A stretch of 64,000 bases of DNA from Clostridiales bacterium. Lineage in GTDB: Bacteria > Bacillota > Clostridia > Lachnospirales > WQUN01. Each line of letters begins with the position of its first letter. Positions within the stretch are counted from its first letter, which is position 1. The notes below the pieces were generated by a model. The model made no database searches. It saw only the letters and a list, made by a program, of their open reading frames with translations, and was not told the origin of the DNA. The stretch lies in NCBI GenBank assembly GCA_031287685.1, contig JAITSQ010000035.1, forward strand, positions 35,070 through 99,069, read 5' to 3'. Of the stretch, positions 8,163-16,293 are shown one piece after another. The translations under genes were made by a program, and so were the position numbers.

Positions 8163-8201
8163 CTTTTTATTTTATTTTAAGTACTGAAACCCAAAAAACT
8201 T

Positions 8202-8230
8202 TTGACTTGTCAGACAATATACGATATAAT
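8202..8230 (+). promoter_or_regulatory. sigma-A promoter of the ABC transporter operon
   Basis: -35 TTGACT (8202-8207), 17-bp spacer, perfect -10 TATAAT (8225-8230), about 45 nt ahead of the first gene's start codon. Confidence 0.8.
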
Positions 8231-8280
8231 TCGTATAGATTATAAAGATTAAATTAAGATTAGAATGAAGGGGGCTTCCC

Positions 8281-9003
8281 GTGGAGCCGGTGATACAGCT
8301 TAAAGACGTGCGGAAAGTCTACCGTATGGGTTCGGAGAAAATAACGGCCCTGAACGGCATAAACCTTGAGTTTGAGGCGGAGAAAATTTACTGCCTGCTG
8401 GGCACCTCCGGCTCCGGGAAGTCCACGCTGCTCAACCTCATAGCGGGGCTTGAGAAGCCCTCCGCCGGGGCGATTATATTCAAGAACCAGCGTATAGACA
8501 AAATGGACGAAAAGCGCCTGGCCCTTTTCCGTCAGCAGAATATCGGCTTCGTTTTCCAGTCCTACAACCTTCTGCCCGCTCTGACCGCGCTTGAAAACGT
8601 CACGCTGCCGCTTATTTTCCGACAGGTCCGGCCAAAGGAGCGCAAGCGCCGCGCGGCGGAAATGCTGGCCGCCGTGGGCCTTAAAGACCGCCTGAAGCAC
8701 AAACCCTCCCAAATGAGCGGCGGGCAGCAGCAGAGGGTCTCCATAGCGCGGGCTTTTATAAACAAGCCGTCAATAGTTTTCGCGGATGAGCCAACCGGCA
8801 ATCTCGACACAAAAACCACCTACGAAATGATGAACCTAATCACCGGTATGGCGCGGGAAAACAGGCAGACCCTTATAATAGTCACTCACGACCTTGAAAT
8901 CTCCGCCTACGCGCATAAAATAATAAAAATGCGCGACGGCTGTATAGAAAAAATTGAGGATAACAACCCAATTTTCAATAAGGAGGATAATGTTAATGAA
9001 TAA
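8281..9003 (+). CDS. ABC transporter ATP-binding protein (MacB/LolD family)
   Basis: ATPase subunit of a MacB/LolD/FtsE-type ABC system. The 240-aa product has Walker A GTSGSGKST (about residues 41-49), the Q-loop FVFQSYNLLPALTALENV, signature MSGGQQQRVSIARAF, Walker B IVFADEPTGNLD and the H-loop THDLE. GTG start with AGGGGG upstream. It is followed by a tethered surface protein and a MacB-like permease in one operon. Such transporters usually work by mechanotransmission on a periplasmic or extracytoplasmic partner rather than by classic import; the substrate is unknown. Confidence 0.93.
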   Translation: MEPVIQLKDVRKVYRMGSEKITALNGINLEFEAEKIYCLLGTSGSGKSTLLNLIAGLEKPSAGAIIFKNQRIDKMDEKRLALFRQQNIGFVFQSYNLLPALTALENVTLPLIFRQVRPKERKRRAAEMLAAVGLKDRLKHKPSQMSGGQQQRVSIARAFINKPSIVFADEPTGNLDTKTTYEMMNLITGMARENRQTLIIVTHDLEISAYAHKIIKMRDGCIEKIEDNNPIFNKEDNVNE

Positions 9004-11230
9004 CAGGCAAATTAAGGCGTTCTGCGCCGTACTCGCAATCCTTTTATTTATGCCGCGCGTCGTTCTGGCGGACGTTTCCCAGTCGGAGTATGACCGAATG
9101 AGGGATTCCTACGACAACCAAATCAACGAGCTTAACCGCCAGATTCGCGCCCTGCAGGACGAAATCGCCGATCAGGAGGTCAACGGCAAGAAAAACCTGC
9201 CGCTCGCGCCGAAAATCAAGCTCCAGTCCCCCACGACCATTACCTTTACTTCCATAGGCCGCAGGACGGAGGATATTTCAATTAAAAACGTGGGCACCGA
9301 CCTGGCTTTTAACGTCGTCACCCAGATTGAGCTGCCCTCCGGCTCGCCCTTTTCGGCGAAATTTATTAACAACGACGGATATTTCACCTCAATCGGCGCC
9401 TCCTCCACACAGAAGCTCCGCATGCAGATAGACCCCGACCCGAACGCCACAGCGGGTACATATCCCCTCACGCTCAACTACACGTATCTTGACGAAAAGA
9501 ACGTCGAAAAAAAAGAGACGGACACTTTGTACATCAAAATCGAGCGGATTCTCTCCGCGTCAACTGTTTCTTTGTATGATTTTAAAACAGACAAAGAGAA
9601 TCTGGCGGCCGGGGATGTTTTCAAGCTCTCCGCGAGGCTCGAAAATATGAGTTCCTCCGTCGTTAACGACGTGCAGGTATCCCCCGACGGCCTGAAATCC
9701 GGAGAGGTTTATTTGGCTGGCTCCGGCGGGAGCGCGTACTTTAAAACTATGAGCCGGAACGAATCCCAGACTGTCTCCTTTAGCATCAAAATAGCCGATA
9801 AAGCCAAATACGGCACATATCCCATAACCTTCAAGGTGTCGTATAAAGACCAGCAGAACAAAGACCAGGAGGGCGCGTATACCTATTACGTGACTATTTC
9901 CTCCGGCTCCTCCGGAGCCGACGCGGCGGGGCTGCGCGTCGGCGCGGTCAGCTATCCTACCAAGACCGTGTCCGTGGGCGAGGATTTTACCGTGACCCTG
10001 CCTCTGATCAACTCCGGAAAAGAGGCGGCCCAGAATATCAAAATCACCGCGAACGCGGGCGGCGCCGGGGCCGCAACCGGCGGGGATGGCGGCGTCGTGC
10101 CGAAATCCGCCGACACTCAGGTGATAACGTCGCTCGCGCCGGGGGCTTCGGATTCCGTTTCGTTCACCTTTGCCGCCACCAGCGCCGCGAAGTCCCAAAA
10201 TTATACGATAGGCTTCAGCATTGAGTATGAAACCGGGCGCGTAAACGACGACGACACGAAGGAAAAAGAGACCTTCTCCCAATACGCGGGCGTGAACGTC
10301 TATAATCCCAACGGCGGCGACGGCAAGACCAACGTGCCCAAAATCATCGTCAGCAAGTATTCCGCCGACCCGGTGATAGTTTCGGCGGGCAAAAACTTTG
10401 ACCTTTCCATCACCTTTATGAACACCCACGCGGATAAGGAAATCCGTAACATCAAGGCGTATTTCACGGCGGAGGACACGACGACCAGCAGCACGGGGAA
10501 CACCTCCTCCCGCGGGAGTGTTTTCACCCCAGTGAACGCCAGCAACACCTTTTATATAGACAAAATCCCGCCAAAGGGCGAGGCGGAGGAAAAAATAACC
10601 TTTTACACCGTCCCCGACGCCGACCCGAAAAACTATATACTAAAAATAAATTTCGATTACGAGGACGCGGACGGCAACCCGTATCAGTCCGTCGAACAGG
10701 TCGGCGTCAATGTCAAACAGACGACGAAGTTTGAAATGGGCGATGTGAATATTCAGGAATACGGCTCCGTCGGCCAGCCCGTCCCCATTAGCTTCGAGTT
10801 TTACAACACGGGCAAGGTAACGCTCTCCAACCTCATCATAAAAATCGAGGGCGACTTTGACGTGTCAAACACGTCGAGCTATTACAGCAATTTTGAGCCG
10901 GGCAAGTCCGACTCCTACGATATGAGCTTCACGCCAAGCTCCGCCGGAGATAAAGACGGTAAAATAGTCATCTCCTATCAAGATGATTCCGGTGAGCAAA
11001 TAACGGAATTTAAGGAATTTAAGATATCCGTCTCCGAAGCCGCGCCGGAAGATGATATGGGCGGCATGGAGGCCCCTCCCCCGCCGGAGGGCTTTTTCTC
11101 CCGCCATAAGAAACTTATTTTCATAGGCGGCGGGGCGTTTGTAGCGGCAGCCGCGGTTACTGTGTTCCTGCTTGTGCGCCGCGCCCGCCGCCGCAAGCGC
11201 CAAAGGCTTGAGGAAGAAGCCGATTTATAA
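8996..11230 (+). CDS. exported, membrane-tethered protein with CARDB/NEW3-like repeats
   Basis: A 744-aa exported protein. The start is the ATG at 8996, 9 nt after GGAGG; it overlaps the ATPase stop by 8 nt. Order: signal peptide (residues 1-25, ending VVLADV), a short coiled coil (QINELNRQIRALQDEIADQ), then about four beta-rich repeats of roughly 110-130 residues that resemble CARDB/NEW3 immunoglobulin-like domains. These repeats share phrases such as LPxxNSGKEAAQNIKI and FxNTGKVTLSNLIIKI. A single C-terminal membrane span (about 715-735) precedes a basic tail. It is probably the extracytoplasmic partner of the flanking ABC subunits. No enzymatic motif is seen. The repeat family is inferred by eye. 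Confidence 0.7.
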   Translation: MNNRQIKAFCAVLAILLFMPRVVLADVSQSEYDRMRDSYDNQINELNRQIRALQDEIADQEVNGKKNLPLAPKIKLQSPTTITFTSIGRRTEDISIKNVGTDLAFNVVTQIELPSGSPFSAKFINNDGYFTSIGASSTQKLRMQIDPDPNATAGTYPLTLNYTYLDEKNVEKKETDTLYIKIERILSASTVSLYDFKTDKENLAAGDVFKLSARLENMSSSVVNDVQVSPDGLKSGEVYLAGSGGSAYFKTMSRNESQTVSFSIKIADKAKYGTYPITFKVSYKDQQNKDQEGAYTYYVTISSGSSGADAAGLRVGAVSYPTKTVSVGEDFTVTLPLINSGKEAAQNIKITANAGGAGAATGGDGGVVPKSADTQVITSLAPGASDSVSFTFAATSAAKSQNYTIGFSIEYETGRVNDDDTKEKETFSQYAGVNVYNPNGGDGKTNVPKIIVSKYSADPVIVSAGKNFDLSITFMNTHADKEIRNIKAYFTAEDTTTSSTGNTSSRGSVFTPVNASNTFYIDKIPPKGEAEEKITFYTVPDADPKNYILKINFDYEDADGNPYQSVEQVGVNVKQTTKFEMGDVNIQEYGSVGQPVPISFEFYNTGKVTLSNLIIKIEGDFDVSNTSSYYSNFEPGKSDSYDMSFTPSSAGDKDGKIVISYQDDSGEQITEFKEFKISVSEAAPEDDMGGMEAPPPPEGFFSRHKKLIFIGGGAFVAAAAVTVFLLVRRARRRKRQRLEEEADL

Positions 11231-11246
11231 GGGATTAAGGTGACGT

Positions 11247-12641
11247 ATGAGTATCGCGGACATTGTAGCAATGGCAATTAAAAATTTATTCAAGCACAAA
11301 GTGCGCACTTTCCTGACGGTGCTCGGCGTCCTTATCGGCACGACGTCCATTATTTCTATGATGTCCCTGGGGCTGGGGATAGCCAAGACCCAGGCGGACT
11401 CCATAGCCTCAATGGGCGACCTGACCGTAATCCGGATTTACAAGCCCTGGAACGGCGGGGGGAGCGACGACAAGAGCAAGCCGAAAATGGACGACGCGGC
11501 TTGGGAGACCTTTAAAAAATACGACGGCCTGTCCGGGGTCACGCCTATGCTTTCGGTCTCGCTGAAGTCCGTTTCGGGGAAATTTCAGCAGTACCTTAAT
11601 TTTTACGGCGTGGATATGAGCCAGATGGAGGCGGTCGGCTATGCGCCCAAGGAAGGGCGCCTGCCGAATGGCGACGATAAAAACGGGGTTCTCTGCGGCT
11701 ACGACGTCGCGTTTAATTACTATAACCCGAGCGACCGCAACTGGTGGAACAATCGCGAATGGTGGAGCCCGTGGTCGGGCACTCCGGACACCCGCACCCC
11801 AGTTATTGACATTTTCAATGACAAAATACAGGTTTCGGTTGACGACAGCTTCGGTGATAAAAACCCTATCCGGAATTCGTCGAAAAACCCGCCCAAGCCT
11901 ATTACAATTATCCCAACCGGGCTGCTCGACTATTCGTACACAGGCGATAATAACTCCGTGTATATTGACCTTGACTTGGCCATAAAACTGAGTAACGACA
12001 AGCAGAAGTGGAACAACGCCACCTGGACCCCGAGCGGCGGCACCGGCGCGAAGCGGCGCCAGAACAGCGGCGGATATGACCAGTTCCTTCTGAAATTTAA
12101 GGATATGAAGTACGTCATACCCGCTCTCGCCGACCTTAAATCTCAAGGATACGACGCGAACAGTATGGCCGAGAGTATGCAGGAGCTTCAGAAGCAGAGC
12201 CAGATGATTCAGATTATCCTCGGCGCGCTCGGCAGCGTGTCGCTGTTCGTGGCGGCTATAGGCATCTCCAACACGATGATTATGTCCGTTTACGAGCGCA
12301 CGCGCGAAATCGGCATAATGAAAGTAATCGGCGCGTCTATCTCCGATATAAAGCGGCTTTTCCTGCTTGAGGCGGCGATGATTGGCGTTTTCGGCGGGTG
12401 CTTCGGCTTGGGGCTGTCTTTCTTGGCCGCCGCGCTTGTGAATAAATACGGGGCCTCCCAGATGCTGAATGTGATTGGCTCTTACGGACCACGCTCACAG
12501 GAGGTCAAGATAGCGATAATGCCTATATGGCTCTGCGTCTTCGCGGTTGGCTTCGCGGCGGCGGTCGGCCTCATTTCAGGATACTTTCCCGCCCGGCGCG
12601 CTATGAAACTCTCCGCGCTGACGGCGATAAAAACGGAGTGA
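11247..12641 (+). CDS. ABC transporter permease (MacB/FtsX type)
   Basis: 464-aa permease. N-terminal span after MAIKNLFKHKVRTFLTVLGVLIG, a hallmark of MacB-like permeases; then an extracytoplasmic domain of about 270 residues (periplasmic-core-like, rich in W, N and G around residue 160); then three C-terminal spans with the FtsX core (ISNTMIMSVYERTREIGIMKVIGA). It ends with YFPARRAMKLSALTAIKTE, typical of the family. With the preceding ATPase and tethered repeat protein it forms a complete three-gene unit ending in a terminator hairpin. Confidence 0.92.
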   Translation: MSIADIVAMAIKNLFKHKVRTFLTVLGVLIGTTSIISMMSLGLGIAKTQADSIASMGDLTVIRIYKPWNGGGSDDKSKPKMDDAAWETFKKYDGLSGVTPMLSVSLKSVSGKFQQYLNFYGVDMSQMEAVGYAPKEGRLPNGDDKNGVLCGYDVAFNYYNPSDRNWWNNREWWSPWSGTPDTRTPVIDIFNDKIQVSVDDSFGDKNPIRNSSKNPPKPITIIPTGLLDYSYTGDNNSVYIDLDLAIKLSNDKQKWNNATWTPSGGTGAKRRQNSGGYDQFLLKFKDMKYVIPALADLKSQGYDANSMAESMQELQKQSQMIQIILGALGSVSLFVAAIGISNTMIMSVYERTREIGIMKVIGASISDIKRLFLLEAAMIGVFGGCFGLGLSFLAAALVNKYGASQMLNVIGSYGPRSQEVKIAIMPIWLCVFAVGFAAAVGLISGYFPARRAMKLSALTAIKTE

Positions 12642-12648
12642 AACGCGC

Positions 12649-12674
12649 AAAAGAGCGGGGCCTATACCCCGCTC
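12649..12674. terminator. shared terminator between convergent genes
   Basis: GAGCGGGG (12653-12660) pairs with CCCCGCTC (12667-12674), six-base loop. On the minus strand TTTT follows the stem; on the plus strand a T run comes 5-10 nt later. It overlaps the stop codon of the rhodanese gene. Confidence 0.75.
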
Positions 12675-13144
12675 TCCTCATTTTTCGCGCCCTCCGGGCG
12701 TTCCATTTCCTCAAGCCAGTCCTCTATCCCGCCAAAGTCGTACAAGTTCGTATACCCCTTCTCCGCCAGGAATTTAGCCGAAGCCGCGCTCCGCTTCCCG
12801 CTGCGGCAGTATATCAGTATAAGCGCCTCCTTATCCGGGAAAATTTCCGCGTATTCCTCCATAAGCCGCGTCTGCGGAACGTTCACCGCGTTTTTTATAT
12901 GCCCCGCCTCAAACTCGGCGGGGGTGCGCACGTCCAGGATAACCGCGTCCCCGGTCATAAGCTCACGCGCGCGCGCGGAGCTTATTTTCCGGTAAAACGG
13001 CCCGGCGGCGGGGCTTTCGGCTCCCTCGACGGCTTTCCTCCTCGTGTAAACAACGTCCCCAATCGTCAGCGCGACGCAAACGGCGGCCAGCAAAAAAAGC
13101 GGCGCCTTACCGCTTTTCGGTTTACCCTTAATAATTTCACGCAT
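12662..13144 (-). CDS. membrane-anchored rhodanese-domain protein
   Basis: 160-aa protein with an N-terminal membrane anchor (about residues 14-32) and a single rhodanese domain (about 55-150). The active-site loop is CRSGKRS, with the catalytic Cys followed by the expected arginine, and the domain also shows VILDVRTPAEFEAGHIKNAVNVP and a C-terminal GGIEDW. It probably acts outside the membrane or on its inner face in sulfur transfer or thiol chemistry; the partner is unknown. ATG after GGTGGAGG. It is a single-gene unit between two plus-strand operons. Confidence 0.88.
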   Translation of the reverse strand: MREIIKGKPKSGKAPLFLLAAVCVALTIGDVVYTRRKAVEGAESPAAGPFYRKISSARARELMTGDAVILDVRTPAEFEAGHIKNAVNVPQTRLMEEYAEIFPDKEALILIYCRSGKRSAASAKFLAEKGYTNLYDFGGIEDWLEEMERPEGAKNEESGV

Positions 13145-13172
13145 ACCTCCACCCTTTCATTAAAAATATTCG

Positions 13173-13202
13173 TTGCGATTTCCCATTAAATTGTGTTATA
13201 AT
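13173..13202 (+). promoter_or_regulatory. promoter of the 13276-16243 operon
   Basis: -35 TTGCGA (13173-13178), 18-bp spacer, perfect -10 TATAAT (13197-13202), about 70 nt before the first start codon. Confidence 0.65.
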
Positions 13203-13275
13203 ATTTATTAGGAAAAACGCTCACGCTATTTTGAATAATTATAACATAAATCCTTGCGCAAGTGGAGGTGATTTA

Positions 13276-14613
13276 ATGGATAATCCGGAAATTTTGGCGG
13301 ACGCCGTCTCTGATGAGGAGCTTGACGATTATGAGGAGGACTACGAGGCGGAATACGCGGACGAGGAGGAAGCCTTGGAAAAACCCGTTCGCCCGGTTTT
13401 TTTGCGAACTTTTCTCTCTTTCGCCGAAAAAATAGCGGATTTTATAATGGGCCGCAAAAAAACGGACAGGCTCGAAATCCTCTCCCGGTTTAAAATAATC
13501 CTTGAAAACCTGGAAAAAAGCGACCCCGCTTATGAAGTCGCCGAGACCGCCGCCGCCCTTTGCGAGGAGGCGCTCAAAATCGCGCGGCAGCGTCTTTCGC
13601 TTGCGGGAAAAATCGCCTCGCTCGACGATAAAATCTCCGAGGTCAAATGCTTTGAGACCCTTACCCCCGATGAGACCGGGCGGCTCCAGAACCTGCTTAA
13701 CAACTACCTGTCGCTGTCGAAAGAGCGCAGCGCGCTTATGTATAAAATTACAGGGTTCGACTCGTCCCTGACGCGAATGACGCATTTATCCAAAGACGCG
13801 CAGAAAGCCATGGGCAACATCACCGAGGCGGAGCAGCAATACCGCATACTGAAACACGACCTTACGTATATCGGCGGCGAAAAAGCCGAGCTTGAGTACG
13901 AGCGCGACTACCTTGAGCGCGGGCGGGACTTCATACGGAAATTTTCCATAGGTATGGTGGCGCTTTTTGCCGCCGTCACTATGCTCTTGGGCTTCCTTAA
14001 CGTGTTCGAGGGCGTTTCAATAGTGTTCCCTATGTCCGTGATGGTCGTTCTGGTGGTCATAATCCTGTTTCTGCTCTATATTTTCAAGCGGCGTATGACC
14101 TACGAGCTGAAGGTCAACCTGCAGAAGCAGAAGCGCGCCGTGTCGCTGCTGAACCGGAAAAACGCCGTTTACGCCCACTACATTAATTTTTTGAATTATG
14201 AGTATAAAAAGTACAAGGTTAAAAATTCCGGAATGTTACGGAAAAACATCGACGATTACGAGTCCTACAAACGCTTGACCGCGCGTATAGACAGCATACG
14301 CAATATAATGTATCAAACGGAGGAGGAAATTGAGAATTTCCTAAGGGCGAAAAAAATCAACCACCTCTCCACCTCCGTCGAGCATTTCGCGCAAACGATA
14401 AACGTGCTTGATAAGCAGCAGTATCTGAAGGACCTGACCGCCGAGCGCCATACGCTTGAAAAAACCTTGGGCGAGCTTGACAACCGCCACGAGGAAATCT
14501 GGGATTTGCTTATTGAGATGAATGAAGCCGACACGACGGACGAAAAGTTCATAAACGCTATGATTGACGCCTACCTGGACGAAATAGAGCGTGTTTTCAG
14601 CATTATCCTGTAG
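13276..14613 (+). CDS. coiled-coil membrane protein of unknown function
   Basis: I do not recognise this 445-aa protein. The start is ATG 13276 after GGAGGTGA. The N-terminal 40 residues are strongly acidic (E/D-rich, with Y). Long helical segments with coiled-coil character follow (about 60-215). Two adjacent membrane spans form a hairpin (about 226-246 and 250-274), ending in the basic FKRRMTYELK. A second helical region rich in K, Y, N and E fills the rest (275-445). Both large helical parts would lie on the same side, presumably the cytoplasm. It is co-transcribed with an AI-2E/PerM-family protein and a 134-aa protein, spacing 15 nt and 4 nt. Confidence 0.7.
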   Translation: MDNPEILADAVSDEELDDYEEDYEAEYADEEEALEKPVRPVFLRTFLSFAEKIADFIMGRKKTDRLEILSRFKIILENLEKSDPAYEVAETAAALCEEALKIARQRLSLAGKIASLDDKISEVKCFETLTPDETGRLQNLLNNYLSLSKERSALMYKITGFDSSLTRMTHLSKDAQKAMGNITEAEQQYRILKHDLTYIGGEKAELEYERDYLERGRDFIRKFSIGMVALFAAVTMLLGFLNVFEGVSIVFPMSVMVVLVVIILFLLYIFKRRMTYELKVNLQKQKRAVSLLNRKNAVYAHYINFLNYEYKKYKVKNSGMLRKNIDDYESYKRLTARIDSIRNIMYQTEEEIENFLRAKKINHLSTSVEHFAQTINVLDKQQYLKDLTAERHTLEKTLGELDNRHEEIWDLLIEMNEADTTDEKFINAMIDAYLDEIERVFSIIL

Positions 14614-14628
14614 AAAGGAGGTTTCGCC

Positions 14629-15834
14629 TTGCGCAACTTTAACATCGACAAAAATTATATGAAAGTCGCTCTATACACGCTTTTTGTGATTCTCGCCGCG
14701 ATTCTTTTCAATTACGCCGTGGCGCGGTTCGACGTAGTTCTCGCCGCGGTTTCGGCTTTCCTTTCAAAAGCCGTCAGGATTATTTCCCCGTTTATTTACG
14801 GGTTTTTTATAGCGTATCTGCTCAACCCGGCCGTCCGAGCGCTTGAGGGGCTTCTGCTCGCGAAAACCTCATTTTTCGCCGCCCATAAGGAGCGCGTGCG
14901 TATCGGCGCGCTCATAATCTCTTTTACGGTCATACTTGGCTTGACCGCGATCATTATAAGCTATATTATCCCGGAAATAATCGAGAGTACGGCCGCGCTC
15001 ATAAACGGCATAAAGAAAAGCCCGATTTACAACACAAACAGCGATTTCTACACAAAAACCCTGCCCCAGATAAGCGAGACTTTCGGAATAACCTACACGC
15101 CTAAAGATGTTTTTGAGAAGGTAATAAACCCGGTTATGCAGGCGCTGTCGAATTTCCCGACCATTTTCAGCACCGTCTTAACCCAGGCGCGTACTGTACT
15201 GTCTGTGTTTTTCAACATCGTTATGGGCGTCGTCATAGCCTTTTATATGCTTATGGAAAAGGAGCAGCTTGGAGAGCGAACGAGAAAAATAGTTATGATA
15301 GTTTTCAAGCCTGCCACCGCCGAAAAAATTTTGACCATCGCCCGAAACTCCACCAAAATGTTTGAAAAGTTCTTTATAGGCAAAATTATAGACTCGGTTA
15401 TAATAGGAATATTATTCTTTATTACCTGCATATTTATTAAGCCGCCTTTTGTGCTTCTGCTCAGCCTTATAATCGGGCTGACTAACATAATCCCCTATTT
15501 CGGGCCGTTTATCGGCGCTGTCCCCGTTGTTTTCATAACAGCGCTCGACAACCCGACGAAGGGCCTGTGGATAGCCATAGACATATTGGTTATACAGCAA
15601 TTCGACGGCAATATATTAGGCCCGAAAATTTTGGGAGACTCCACAGGCGTGAAGCCCTTGGATATAATTTTTGCCATAGTAATCGGCGGGGCGCTTTTCG
15701 GGCCGCTGGGTATGTTTTTCGGAGTACCCGTGTACGCCGTGGCCAAAACCGCCGTGGCCACCGCGCTCGACCGGCGCTATGAAAAAAAGTATCTTTCAGG
15801 AGCCTCCGCTCCTCAAATAAGCAAAGGAGATTGA
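14629..15834 (+). CDS. AI-2E (PerM/YtvI) family membrane protein
   Basis: 401-aa polytopic protein of the AI-2E/PerM/YtvI family. It has clustered N-terminal spans, a soluble loop (about 120-190), and the family core FIGKIIDSVIIGILFF, then LLLSLIIGLTNIIPYFGPFIG and the C-terminal GALFGPLGMFFGVPVYAV. TTG start after AAGGAGGT. Members are proposed to export small molecules or act in Na+(Li+)/H+ exchange; the substrate cannot be told here. It is the middle gene of a three-gene operon of otherwise unknown proteins. Confidence 0.9.
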   Translation: MRNFNIDKNYMKVALYTLFVILAAILFNYAVARFDVVLAAVSAFLSKAVRIISPFIYGFFIAYLLNPAVRALEGLLLAKTSFFAAHKERVRIGALIISFTVILGLTAIIISYIIPEIIESTAALINGIKKSPIYNTNSDFYTKTLPQISETFGITYTPKDVFEKVINPVMQALSNFPTIFSTVLTQARTVLSVFFNIVMGVVIAFYMLMEKEQLGERTRKIVMIVFKPATAEKILTIARNSTKMFEKFFIGKIIDSVIIGILFFITCIFIKPPFVLLLSLIIGLTNIIPYFGPFIGAVPVVFITALDNPTKGLWIAIDILVIQQFDGNILGPKILGDSTGVKPLDIIFAIVIGGALFGPLGMFFGVPVYAVAKTAVATALDRRYEKKYLSGASAPQISKGD

Positions 15835-15838
15835 TATT

Positions 15839-16243
15839 ATGACCGACAGCATCGCCAGTATGAAAGACATTGCTTTTAATCAGCTCATTAAGCTGATTGA
15901 AGACATAAAGCGCGAGTATAACATGGCTTATCAGCTCATGGCGTTTACCCACTCCGGGATTTTGGTGGGGGACATCCAGCCGCTTACGAGCAAGGATAAT
16001 TTCATCAAATATTCCGATAATTATTCGGACATCGAGCTTGATATGTCAGCGTTTTTCGCCAAGTTAGACGACGACGCCAAATCCGATAGTAATAATTATA
16101 CGAATAATTATTCAATAAATATGCGTAGCGTTAAGATTTACCCGGTGCACGGGTACGGCGGGCAGCCGCTTATCCAGCTTGAACAGCTTGTTTTGTTCAC
16201 CGACCAGATTATCGGATTTACGCTCGTGAAAAGCGAGGACTAA
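15839..16243 (+). CDS. hypothetical protein, 134 aa
   Basis: Not recognised. A soluble 134-aa protein with no signal peptide or membrane span. An N-terminal amphipathic helix (IKLIEDIKREYNMAYQLMA) leads to mixed alpha/beta sequence including a D/N/Y-rich stretch around residues 58-95 and a C-terminal beta region (LEQLVLFTDQIIGFTLVK). ATG after AAAGGAGA, 4 nt from the stop of the AI-2E-family gene, so translation is likely coupled. A clear terminator follows. Confidence 0.7.
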   Translation: MTDSIASMKDIAFNQLIKLIEDIKREYNMAYQLMAFTHSGILVGDIQPLTSKDNFIKYSDNYSDIELDMSAFFAKLDDDAKSDSNNYTNNYSINMRSVKIYPVHGYGGQPLIQLEQLVLFTDQIIGFTLVKSED

Positions 16244-16253
16244 TATATAAAAC

Positions 16254-16293
16254 AGCTTGAAGGCGTATAGACGGCCTTCAAGCTTGTTTTTTT
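16254..16293 (+). terminator. terminator of the 13276-16243 operon
   Basis: AGCTTGAAGGC (16254-16264) pairs perfectly with GCCTTCAAGCT (16274-16284), followed by TTGTTTTTTT. The T run overlaps the stop codon end of the convergent minus-strand gene. Confidence 0.9.
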
